A stretch of DNA of 15,340 bases, from assembly GCA_964644025.1 (NCBI GenBank), contig CAZXVW010000106.1:1-15340 (forward strand), read 5' to 3'. This DNA is from CAZXVW01 sp964644025. GTDB lineage: Bacteria; Acidobacteriota; Terriglobia; Bryobacterales; Bryobacteraceae. A program made the position numbers and the translations under genes. This document shows positions 1 to 6,354 of the stretch, one piece after another. Below the pieces are notes generated by a model, which ran no database searches, was not told where the DNA came from, and saw only the letters and a program-made list of their open reading frames with translations. Within the stretch, counting starts at the first letter, position 1; each line of letters begins with the position of its first letter.

Positions 1-621
1 GAGATTCGCAACCCGCTGGCCAGCATCGAGGGAGCGGTCGACATTCTCGACCGGGGACCTGATTCGCCCGAGAGGCGGCGCGAGTTTCTGGGCATCATCA
101 AGAACGAGTCCGGGCGCCTGAACCGGCTGCTGACGAACCTGCTCGACTTCGCCAGACCCCGCCGGCCCAGCGTCCAGGCGGTGGATGTGGAGCGAGTACT
201 CCACTCAGTGGTCAGCCTCGCTTCTCATACGGCCGAGCGAAGCGGCGTCACGATCGAGGTGGAGATCGGGAAGGACCCTCCGGTGATCGAAGGGGACCCG
301 CAGCAACTCCACCAGGTGATCCTGAACCTGACGCTGAACGCCATCCAGGCGATGCCCGAGGGCGGAAGGATCGTCCTGAGCACCCGCCGCCACGATACGA
401 AGTTCGCCATTCGCGTCACCGACCAGGGGACGGGCATCGGTCCGGAAGGGATCGAAAAGATCTTCGATCCTTTCTACACCACCAAGCGGGCTGGGACCGG
501 CCTCGGCCTTTCCGTCGCCCACCAGATCATCGTGCAGCACGGTGGAGTGATCAAAGTGGAAAGAAACCCGGACCGGGGAATGACATTCACCGTCCTGCTG
601 CCCGTACCGGGCCAGCGATAG
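1..621 (+). CDS. Sensor histidine kinase, C-terminal part (5' end outside window)
   Basis: The reading frame is open from base 1, so the gene starts upstream; 206 residues are visible. The first residues, EIRNPLASIEGAVDIL, are the sequence that normally follows the phospho-accepting His in a HisKA (DHp) domain, so that His lies just outside the window. The ATP-binding domain is complete: N box with N109 and N113 (HQVILNLTLNAIQAMP), G1 box DQGTGIG starting at D141, F box IFDPFYTTK, and G2 box GTGLGLSV. Such kinases autophosphorylate and pass phosphate to a response regulator. The boxes resemble the NtrB/AtoS/ZraS group, which usually pairs with an NtrC-type activator, but no regulator follows here. 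The sensor region and partner are therefore unknown. A GTG at 181 could be mistaken for the start, but the coding sequence clearly continues upstream of it. The protein ends shortly after the HATPase domain, with no receiver domain attached. Confidence 0.93.
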   Translation, partial: EIRNPLASIEGAVDILDRGPDSPERRREFLGIIKNESGRLNRLLTNLLDFARPRRPSVQAVDVERVLHSVVSLASHTAERSGVTIEVEIGKDPPVIEGDPQQLHQVILNLTLNAIQAMPEGGRIVLSTRRHDTKFAIRVTDQGTGIGPEGIEKIFDPFYTTKRAGTGLGLSVAHQIIVQHGGVIKVERNPDRGMTFTVLLPVPGQR

Positions 622-700
622 AAATCCCGCAACGCCATGCTCATGCGCATCGTCGGTGGATCAGCTCTGCGGGTTTTGCCTCTCCTTGATATGCACACGG

Positions 701-724
701 AATCCGGCGGCTGGACGCCGGGTT
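701..724 (+). other. Short GC-rich stem-loop upstream of the lactonase gene
   Basis: A perfect 6-bp inverted repeat (CCGGCG at 704-709, CGCCGG at 716-721) with a 6-nt loop is extended by a T-G and two A-T pairs to a 9-bp stem. No T-tract follows, so it is not a standard intrinsic terminator. It lies 15 nt before the chosen lactonase start and could affect translation or RNA stability. It may also be chance in GC-rich DNA. Confidence 0.3.
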
Positions 725-739
725 GCAATGGGGAGCCGA

Positions 740-1924
740 ATGCGATTTCATAGGGACATCGTTCCAATGACCTTCAACACTCCCATCGTTCTTAGCGGCG
801 TTTTCGCGCTGCTGCTGCTGGCTTCGGCACCCGGCTGTTCCCGCGAGAAACCCGCTCCAAGGCCCGGGCGCCTGGCTTACTTCGGAACCTATACCAGGGG
901 GACCAGCAAGGGCATCTACGTGAGCCGGTTCGACCCAGCAACCGGCGAATTCAGCCCGCTGGCGCTCGCTGCCTCAGCCTCGAATCCCTCGTTCCTGGCC
1001 ATCCACCCCAACCGGCGCTTTCTCTACGCTGTCGGCGAAGACTCCCCGGAAGGTACGCTCAGCGCCTTCGCGATCCAGCCGGCGACCGGAAAACTCACCC
1101 TGCTGAACACGGTCAGCTCCCGGGGCAGCGCACCCTGCCACCTGGCTGTTGACCATACGGGTCACTACGTCGCGGCGGCTAACTATGGCAGCGGCAGCGT
1201 GGTCGTCTACTCGCTTGAAGCGAACGGCTCGCTGAAGAAGGTGACCGCGTTTGTGCAACACGAAGGCTCGAGCGTGAATCCGAAGCGCCAGAAGAGCCCG
1301 CACGCCCACCAGGTGCTCTTTTCTCCCGACAATCGCTTCCTCCTGGCGGCGGATCTCGGCCTGGACCAGATTCTCAGCTATCGTTTCGACGCTGCGAGCG
1401 GATCGCTTACACCCAATGATTCTCCGTACGTGAAGCTGGACCCGGGCTCGGGCCCGCGCCACCTGGCTTTCGATCCAACCGGACATTACGTTTACGCAAT
1501 CACTGAATTGGGTTCCACCGTCGTGGCGTTTGCCTATGACGCCGGGCACGGAACGTTGCAACCCCTCCAGACGGTTTCGACGCTGCCCGACGGTTACCAT
1601 GGCGTCAACTACCCGGCTGAGATCGCGGTGGCGCCGTCGGGCAAGTTCGTGTACGGATCCAACCGGGGCCACGACACGATCGTCTGGTTCACCGTCGATC
1701 CCGCGACAGGAAAGCTCTCTCCGGTAGATCAGGTTGCCACTCAAGGGTCCTGGCCGCGGAATTTCTGTATCGATCCCACCGGTTCCTGGTTGGTGGTTAC
1801 CAATCAGAAAGGGAACAACATCGTTGTCTTCCGGATCGATCCGGCTACCGGGAAACTGACACCCGCCGGGCAGACCCTGTCGCTCGGCAGCCCGGTGTGC
1901 GTGAGCTTTCTGAAGTTGCAGTGA
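740..1924 (+). CDS. Lactonase-family seven-bladed beta-propeller lipoprotein (6-phosphogluconolactonase-like)
   Basis: The protein matches the YbhE/Pgl-type lactonase family in its opening strand (YFGTYTRGTSKGIYVSRFD), the SNPSFLAIHP and GSAPCHLAVD turns, and a repeated blade motif: FDPATGEF, IQPATGKL, FDAASGSL, VDPATGKL and IDPATGKL. In E. coli the family member hydrolyses 6-phosphogluconolactone in the cytoplasm. This one has a hydrophobic leader ending ALLLLASAPGC, so it is probably a periplasmic lipoprotein anchored at that Cys. A cytoplasmic pentose-phosphate role is thus unlikely and the substrate is unknown. Start choice: ATG 740 has GGGGAG just upstream (730-735) and gives an Arg-containing n-region. 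ATG 767, with AGGGA at 752-756, is equally possible; ATG 728 and GTG 656 are less likely because they put extra sequence ahead of the signal peptide. The length, 394 residues, fits the family. There is no obvious functional link to the kinase upstream. Confidence 0.85.
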   Translation: MRFHRDIVPMTFNTPIVLSGVFALLLLASAPGCSREKPAPRPGRLAYFGTYTRGTSKGIYVSRFDPATGEFSPLALAASASNPSFLAIHPNRRFLYAVGEDSPEGTLSAFAIQPATGKLTLLNTVSSRGSAPCHLAVDHTGHYVAAANYGSGSVVVYSLEANGSLKKVTAFVQHEGSSVNPKRQKSPHAHQVLFSPDNRFLLAADLGLDQILSYRFDAASGSLTPNDSPYVKLDPGSGPRHLAFDPTGHYVYAITELGSTVVAFAYDAGHGTLQPLQTVSTLPDGYHGVNYPAEIAVAPSGKFVYGSNRGHDTIVWFTVDPATGKLSPVDQVATQGSWPRNFCIDPTGSWLVVTNQKGNNIVVFRIDPATGKLTPAGQTLSLGSPVCVSFLKLQ

Positions 1925-1932
1925 GGATTGGT

Positions 1933-1965
1933 TACCCGCCGGGGATGGCATCTTCCTGGCCGGTA
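1933..1965 (+). other. Imperfect stem-loop between lactonase and beta-helix genes
   Basis: Bases 1933-1943 pair with 1955-1965 over 11 positions, with one C-C mismatch and one G-T wobble, around an 11-nt loop. It starts 8 nt after the lactonase stop, where a terminator could sit, but no run of T follows. It may instead be a 3'-end stability hairpin separating the two messages. Confidence 0.35.
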
Positions 1966-2024
1966 GCCGCTCATGGGAGGTACAAAGAAGTTTTTGCCGG
2001 CAATGGCATTTCAAGAGGTATCTC

Positions 2025-3308
2025 ATGAAAAGAACGATTCTGTTTGCGGCGGCGGCAGGTGCGCTGGGTGCTGCGCTGCTTGCCTCCGGCTGCAGCCGGG
2101 CGGCAAAAGAAGGTCCCCGCACCATCACCGTGGCCCAGTCAGGCACGGCGGACATTATCGGCAGCGACAGCGCCGCCTTGCAAAAAGCGGCCGACATGGT
2201 CCGCCCCGGCGATACACTGGTGATTGGCCCGGGCACCTATACGATGGAGAACAGCCTCTTTGTACCCTCCGGCGTCACCGTGCGCGGAACGCCTGGAAAG
2301 ACGATCCTGAAGAAAGGTGCCGGAGTCGAGAGCCCGCTGGCGGTGGATGCCGGCTACGGGATCTTCCAGCTCACCCCAGAGAACCCCGAGCGATTCCGCG
2401 CCGGGATGGGCGTGAGCGTGCTTTCCGACAACAATGCCCGCGGCTGGAACGTCAGCGTCACCACGATCACCGCTATCGAGGGAAACATCCTCCACATCAA
2501 CCCGATGACGATCCAGAATTATACCGTGGTGCCGAACCATGCCCGCCTGCAAAACACGTTCCCGATCATTGCTGTTCTCAGGGCGGAAAACGTCGTCCTC
2601 GACGGCCTGGTCGCGGACGGGAACAAGGACGAGAACGCATACCTGGACGGCTGCCGCGGCGGCGCGATTTACTTGAAGCTGGTCCGCAACGTCACCGTGC
2701 GCAACTGCATCGCCCGTAACTATCACGGCGACGGCATTTCGTTCCAGATCACCAGCGGGGTCCGCGTCCTCAACTGCGAATCCTATGGCAACACCGGCCT
2801 GGGCGTGCACCCCGGCACGGGCAGCGACCGCCCGCTGGTCGAGGGGTGCCGCATCCACGACAACGGACGCGTCGGGCTGTTCCTGTGCTGGCGCGTGCGC
2901 CACGGCACTTTCTCCAACAACCTCATCGAACGAAACGGCGACTACGGGATTTCGATCGGTCACAAGGATACCGACAACCTGTTCGTGAACAACACCGTGC
3001 GCTACAACGGGCGCTACGGCGTCTACTTCCGCCCAGAAACCTTCGCTAACAGCGGCCACCGGAACACGTTCCGCCGGAACACCATCGTGGATAACGGCAA
3101 CGCCGAAACGGGCGCCGGTTTCTACGTCGCCCCTCACGCTACCGGCATCGTGATCGAAAACAACCGGGTTGGCGAGACGCGCTCGAAAGGCCGCACCCAG
3201 CGTTACGGCGTCTACAAGGTGACCGGCGCAGGCGCCGTCACACTCCGCAACAACGACATGGCCGGGAATATCGCCGGTAGCTACAAAGAAGGCAAGCCCC
3301 TGCCCTAA
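2025..3308 (+). CDS. Right-handed parallel beta-helix lipoprotein
   Basis: A 427-residue exported protein. The leader starts MKRTILF and ends in the lipobox LLASGC, with lipidation expected at C23. It continues with a lead-in seen in PbH1/NosD-like proteins: ALQKAADMVRPGDTLVIGPGTYTM (split here as ALQKAADMVRPGDTLV and IGPGTYTM), then SGVTVRGTPGKTILKK. From about residue 185 there is a ladder of short repeats typical of parallel beta-helix coils: NVVLDGLVADGN, NVTVRNCIARNY, GVRVLNCESYGN, PLVEGCRIHDNG, GTFSNNLIERNGDYGI, NLFVNNTVRYNGRYGV, NTFRRNTIVDNG and IVIENNRVG. Asn residues recur at the turns. Members of this fold include polysaccharide lyases, epimerases and surface adhesins, but I see no assignable catalytic site, so the substrate is unknown. 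The start is well supported by AAGAGG at 2013-2018, 6 nt before the ATG. The gene is separated from the efflux operon by a structured 251-bp gap. Confidence 0.85.
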   Translation: MKRTILFAAAAGALGAALLASGCSRAAKEGPRTITVAQSGTADIIGSDSAALQKAADMVRPGDTLVIGPGTYTMENSLFVPSGVTVRGTPGKTILKKGAGVESPLAVDAGYGIFQLTPENPERFRAGMGVSVLSDNNARGWNVSVTTITAIEGNILHINPMTIQNYTVVPNHARLQNTFPIIAVLRAENVVLDGLVADGNKDENAYLDGCRGGAIYLKLVRNVTVRNCIARNYHGDGISFQITSGVRVLNCESYGNTGLGVHPGTGSDRPLVEGCRIHDNGRVGLFLCWRVRHGTFSNNLIERNGDYGISIGHKDTDNLFVNNTVRYNGRYGVYFRPETFANSGHRNTFRRNTIVDNGNAETGAGFYVAPHATGIVIENNRVGETRSKGRTQRYGVYKVTGAGAVTLRNNDMAGNIAGSYKEGKPLP

Positions 3309-3338
3309 ATCCCGCTATCGAGGCTCGCCCGGGGTGAC

Positions 3339-3379
3339 GTGGCGGCCGCAGGTCAGACTTCGAAACCTGGTGCCGCCAC
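3339..3379 (+). other. Long two-tier hairpin downstream of the beta-helix gene
   Basis: GTGGCGGC (3339-3346) pairs perfectly with GCCGCCAC (3372-3379). Inside it CAGGT (3349-3353) pairs with ACCTG (3365-3369), separated from the outer stem by a 2x2 internal loop, and an 11-nt apical loop closes it. Thirteen pairs in total make a strong RNA hairpin 30 nt after the beta-helix stop. There is no T-tract, so it would be an atypical terminator; a regulatory or RNA-stability element is the alternative. Confidence 0.5.
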
Positions 3380-3405
3380 CGGATCCGCCGGAGCCGAGCC
3401 TACAG

Positions 3406-3423
3406 GTGCCCGAAATCAGGCAC
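3406..3423. promoter_or_regulatory. Candidate operator, copy 1 (imperfect 18-bp palindrome)
   Basis: GTGCCCGAAATCAGGCAC forms seven of nine possible symmetric pairs, and one more outer G-C pair extends it to 3405-3424. It is identical at 14 of 18 positions to the perfect palindrome that begins 21 bp downstream. It lies 137 bp before the start of the efflux operon. This layout is typical of a site for a dimeric repressor or activator. I do not recognise the family from the sequence. Confidence 0.5.
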
Positions 3424-3426
3424 CAC

Positions 3427-3444
3427 GCGCCTGATATCAGGCGC
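3427..3444. promoter_or_regulatory. Candidate operator, copy 2 (perfect 18-bp palindrome)
   Basis: GCGCCTGATATCAGGCGC is a perfect 18-bp palindrome with no spacer. Together with copy 1 it gives two related dyads with a centre-to-centre distance of 21 bp, about two helical turns, so two dimers could bind on the same face of the DNA. It lies 115 bp before the first gene of the copper/silver efflux operon and is a plausible control site for it. No convincing -35/-10 pair could be placed around it. It does not match the CopY (TACAnnTGTA), CueR or CsoR operator patterns I know. Confidence 0.55.
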
Positions 3445-3559
3445 CTCGAAGAGAGTGCGCGTTTAAATCTCTTGCCGGCGCCGCCTGCAGGTCGTTCGGT
3501 AACAGGACGGTAAAGCCGCTTGTGCAAAAAGGACCCCGGCGTGCCTGCTACCGAGCGTA

Positions 3560-4843
3560 ATGATTTTGCGCGTTCTCTTGCTGGCCACGCTCGGGCTGTC
3601 TGCCTACGCGGAATCCTACAACGCGAACGGCGATCCGCAGCTACGCCATTACATCGAGCAGGCGCTGGAGCGGAATCCGGCCGTCCGGCAGTCGTTTGCC
3701 CGCTACCAGGCCTCGCGGCAGAAGATGCCCCAGGTGAGCGCCCTGCCGGACCCGGTGCTCACCATCACCCAGTATCTGCGAACGCCGGAAACCCGCGCCG
3801 GACCGCAAGTGACGATGATGTCGCTTTCGCAAAAGTTCCCCTGGTTCGGCAAGCTTTCCGATAGGGAAAAAATCGCGGCGAAGGAAGCGGCCATCGCGCG
3901 GGAACGTTACGAGGCGCAGCGGGACGAGCTCGTCCGTCAGGTGAAGGCCGCCTACTACAGCCTGGCTTACATCGACCGGGCGATCGCGATTACGAACCAG
4001 GACCTGTCGTTACTCGCGCACTATGAGACGCTGGCCGAGGCGCGATATTCGCAGGGGGTGGGCTTGCAGCAGGCGGTGGTCAAGCTTCAGGCGGAGATCA
4101 CCCGCGACCAGAATCGCCTCAAAGAACTCCGGATCCAGCAGGTGAACGCGGAAGCTGTTCTCAACCGGCTACTGGATCGGCCGGCGCGTTCCCCGATCGG
4201 GAAAGTGACGCTGCCCAAACACAGCAAAGTCGGGATCGACTACGACAGACTATCCGCCATCGGGAAGCAGAGCCGGCCGGAAGTGATCGCCGCGCTGCTG
4301 GGGATTGAAAGAGACGAAAAGCGCATCCAGCTCGCCCGGCGCAATTACTGGCCGGACTTCACGCTGGGCGCCAGCTTCGTGAACGTGCTGGGCCGCCGCG
4401 ACCCGGCCGGGTTGCTGAACCGGCCGGACCAGAACGGAAAGAACGTGTGGGCGATCACCGCGGGCGTCAACATCCCGATCCGGCGGCGGAAATATGACGC
4501 CGGGGTACTGGAAGCGGCCCAGGATCAGATCGCTTCCCGGGAAGGTTACCGGGGCATGGTGAACTCGGTCGAGGCCGCGGTGCGGACCATCGGCTTTCAG
4601 ATTCAGACGCTCGAGGAGCAGATATCACTGTTTGAGAATACGCTGCTGCCGCAAGCCGAGCAGGCGCTGCGGAGCGCGGAAGCAGCTTATTCGACCGGCA
4701 GCCTGGGGGTGCTCGATCTGCTGGACAGCGAGCGGGTGCTGCTCAACGTCCGCCTCTCCCTGGCGCAGTTCAGGAGCAGCTACATGAAATCCCTGGCGGA
4801 AATGGAACGCGCCGTCGGAGCGCCGTTCCCGGAGGTTAAGTGA
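3560..4843 (+). CDS. TolC-family outer-membrane efflux channel (CusC/CzcC-like)
   Basis: The 427-residue protein starts with a signal peptide (MILRVLLLATLGLSAYA, cleavage expected before ES) and then has the two-lobed outer-membrane efflux protein architecture. The first half, about residues 30-205, includes NPAVRQSFARYQASRQKMPQ, the LPDPVLTI strand, and the FPWFGKL motif common in heavy-metal-type channels. The second half, about residues 220-420, includes SRPEVIAALLGIERDEKRIQLARRNYWPDFTLG (as SRPEVIAALLGIE and ARRNYWPDFTLG), and AYSTGSLGVLDLLDSERVLL. It would form the trimeric tunnel through which the RND pump expels metal. Unlike E. coli CusC it has no lipobox Cys. The ribosome-binding site is weak, with only CGAG close upstream. 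It is the first gene of the operon; its TGA overlaps the next gene's ATG as TGATG. The channel type is clear; metal specificity comes from the neighbours. Confidence 0.9.
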   Translation: MILRVLLLATLGLSAYAESYNANGDPQLRHYIEQALERNPAVRQSFARYQASRQKMPQVSALPDPVLTITQYLRTPETRAGPQVTMMSLSQKFPWFGKLSDREKIAAKEAAIARERYEAQRDELVRQVKAAYYSLAYIDRAIAITNQDLSLLAHYETLAEARYSQGVGLQQAVVKLQAEITRDQNRLKELRIQQVNAEAVLNRLLDRPARSPIGKVTLPKHSKVGIDYDRLSAIGKQSRPEVIAALLGIERDEKRIQLARRNYWPDFTLGASFVNVLGRRDPAGLLNRPDQNGKNVWAITAGVNIPIRRRKYDAGVLEAAQDQIASREGYRGMVNSVEAAVRTIGFQIQTLEEQISLFENTLLPQAEQALRSAEAAYSTGSLGVLDLLDSERVLLNVRLSLAQFRSSYMKSLAEMERAVGAPFPEVK

Positions 4844-6345
4844 TGAAGTCGAAGGGCAGTCTCATTTTTCTGATTCTGTCGGTTTTCCTGATGGGCGCGG
4901 CGGTGCCGACCCTGGTGATCTGGAACCCGGCCCACTGGGGCTGGGCGCAGCGATTCGCCAACGGACTTCGCTCTCACCCGGCTGAAAGCACGGGCCAGCA
5001 AGCAAACCAGTTGTGGACCTGCGGGATGCATCCCCAGGTCATTCAAGACCATCCCGGCAACTGCCCCATTTGTGGTATGAAACTGGTGCCGCTCAAACAG
5101 GAAACCGCCGCCAGCCCTGGGGCGGCCTCCTCCACCGGCGGTGAGAAAGAGCGCAAGATCCTTTACTGGCGCGCCCCGATGGACCCGAACTACATTTCCG
5201 ACAAGCCGGGCAAGTCGCCGATGGGGATGGACCTGGTCCCGGTTTACGAAGACGAGCAACCCACCGCCACCGGCATTCGCGTCGACCCCGGGTTCTTGCA
5301 GAATTTCGCGGTCCGCACGGCGGTCGTCGAAAAGGGCGCGATCCCCACTGAGATTCGTACCGTTGGAGTCCTTACTTACAACGAGAAAAACATCGCCTCC
5401 GTCAACACCAAGTTCGAAGGCTGGATCGAGAAGGCCTACGTCAACTACATCGGGGAACCAGTCAAGAAGAACCAGCTCCTGTTTGAAATCTACAGCCCCC
5501 AGCTCGTCACCACGCAGCAGGAATACCTTGCCGCCCTCGACTACGTCAGCCGGCTGGAGAGGAACGGCGCGCAACCCGACGCTGTCGATCGCGCCCGCTC
5601 TCTGCTCGAGGCGGCCCGGGAACGGCTGCGCTACTGGGACATCACTGCAAATCAGATTGAAGCACTCCGCCGGATCCGCAAGCCCAGCCGCACCCTCAAG
5701 CTCTATTCGCCTGTTTCCGGCATCGTGGTCTCGAAAATGGACCGCGCCATCGAAGGGATGCAACTCACTCCGGGCATGAATGTCTTCAGGATCGCTGACC
5801 TTTCCACCGTCTGGGCCGAGATCCAGATCTACGAGTACCAGCTCCAGCACGTCCGGCTCGGCCAGCGGGCGCGGATCACCGTCGATGCGTTCCCCGGGCG
5901 GCGCTGGTCAGGCAAGATCATTTACCTCGATCCTGCCTTGGACCGGAAGACCCGGACTTTGAAAGCGTTTGTCGAAATCCCGAACCCTAGCCTCCGGCTC
6001 CGGCCCGAGATGTATGCCAATGTCGAGATCCGTCCGCCGGCGGTCGCCGGAGCGGTGAAGATTCCCGAGGAGGCCATCATCCACACCGGCGAACGCAACA
6101 TCGTGATCGTCGAGAAGGACAAAGGCGTCTTCGAACCGCGGGAAGTAAAGCTGGGGATCACCGGGGACGGCTTTACCGAAGTCCGCCAGGGGCTTCGTCC
6201 CGGCGAGGTTGTCGTCACCTCCTCCCAGTTCCTCATCGACTCGGAAAGCAACCTCAAGGAAGCGGTTCAAAAGATACTGGCCGCCCGCTCCGCCAAGAGC
6301 GAGCCGGCCGCCGCCCCAGCCGCCGAAGGAAAACCCCAGCAGTAG
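4843..6345 (+). CDS. cusB: CusB-like periplasmic adaptor of HME-RND pump with N-terminal heavy-metal-binding modules
   Basis: The protein begins with a membrane anchor or uncleaved signal (SLIFLILSVFLMGAAVP). A Cys-type heavy-metal-binding module follows: WTCGMHPQVIQDHPGNCPICGMKLVPL has ligand candidates C60, M62, H63, C74, C77 and M79. A second, Met-rich module, YWRAPMDPNYISDKPG then KSPMGMDLVPVYE (residues 108-133), has M113, M127 and M129 and is the signature seen in CusB/CzcB-type adaptors. The rest is a standard membrane-fusion protein: FEGWIEKAYVNYIGEPVKKN and LYSPVSGIVV form the lipoyl-like barrel, with a coiled-coil hairpin between them and a beta-barrel near RITVDAFPGRRWSG. It would link the permease to the channel and deliver metal. 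ATG 4843 is chosen because GGAGGT (4831-4836) sits 6 nt upstream; a GTG at 4840 is in frame but too close. A Gly/Pro/Ala-rich tail ends the protein. The symbol rests on motif similarity. Confidence 0.88.
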   Translation: MKSKGSLIFLILSVFLMGAAVPTLVIWNPAHWGWAQRFANGLRSHPAESTGQQANQLWTCGMHPQVIQDHPGNCPICGMKLVPLKQETAASPGAASSTGGEKERKILYWRAPMDPNYISDKPGKSPMGMDLVPVYEDEQPTATGIRVDPGFLQNFAVRTAVVEKGAIPTEIRTVGVLTYNEKNIASVNTKFEGWIEKAYVNYIGEPVKKNQLLFEIYSPQLVTTQQEYLAALDYVSRLERNGAQPDAVDRARSLLEAARERLRYWDITANQIEALRRIRKPSRTLKLYSPVSGIVVSKMDRAIEGMQLTPGMNVFRIADLSTVWAEIQIYEYQLQHVRLGQRARITVDAFPGRRWSGKIIYLDPALDRKTRTLKAFVEIPNPSLRLRPEMYANVEIRPPAVAGAVKIPEEAIIHTGERNIVIVEKDKGVFEPREVKLGITGDGFTEVRQGLRPGEVVVTSSQFLIDSESNLKEAVQKILAARSAKSEPAAAPAAEGKPQQ

Positions 6346-6354
6346 GGAGGACCC

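Noticed and set aside
626..677. CCCGCA/TGCGGG inverted repeat followed by TTTT after the kinase gene, possibly a terminator
   Set aside because: The arms are only 6 bp and 36 nt apart, and four T are too few for a convincing intrinsic terminator.
1973..2719. 248-codon + strand frame overlapping the beta-helix gene start
   Set aside because: The overlapping frame from 2025 has a good ribosome-binding site, a lipobox and beta-helix repeats; this one is Arg/Pro-rich without motif.
3401..3424. TACA at 3401-3404 as half of a CopY-type cop box
   Set aside because: The matching TGTA at the correct distance is absent.
3472..3500. TTGCCG as a possible -35 box for the efflux operon
   Set aside because: No TATAAT-like hexamer lies 16-18 bp downstream; the promoter cannot be placed by eye.
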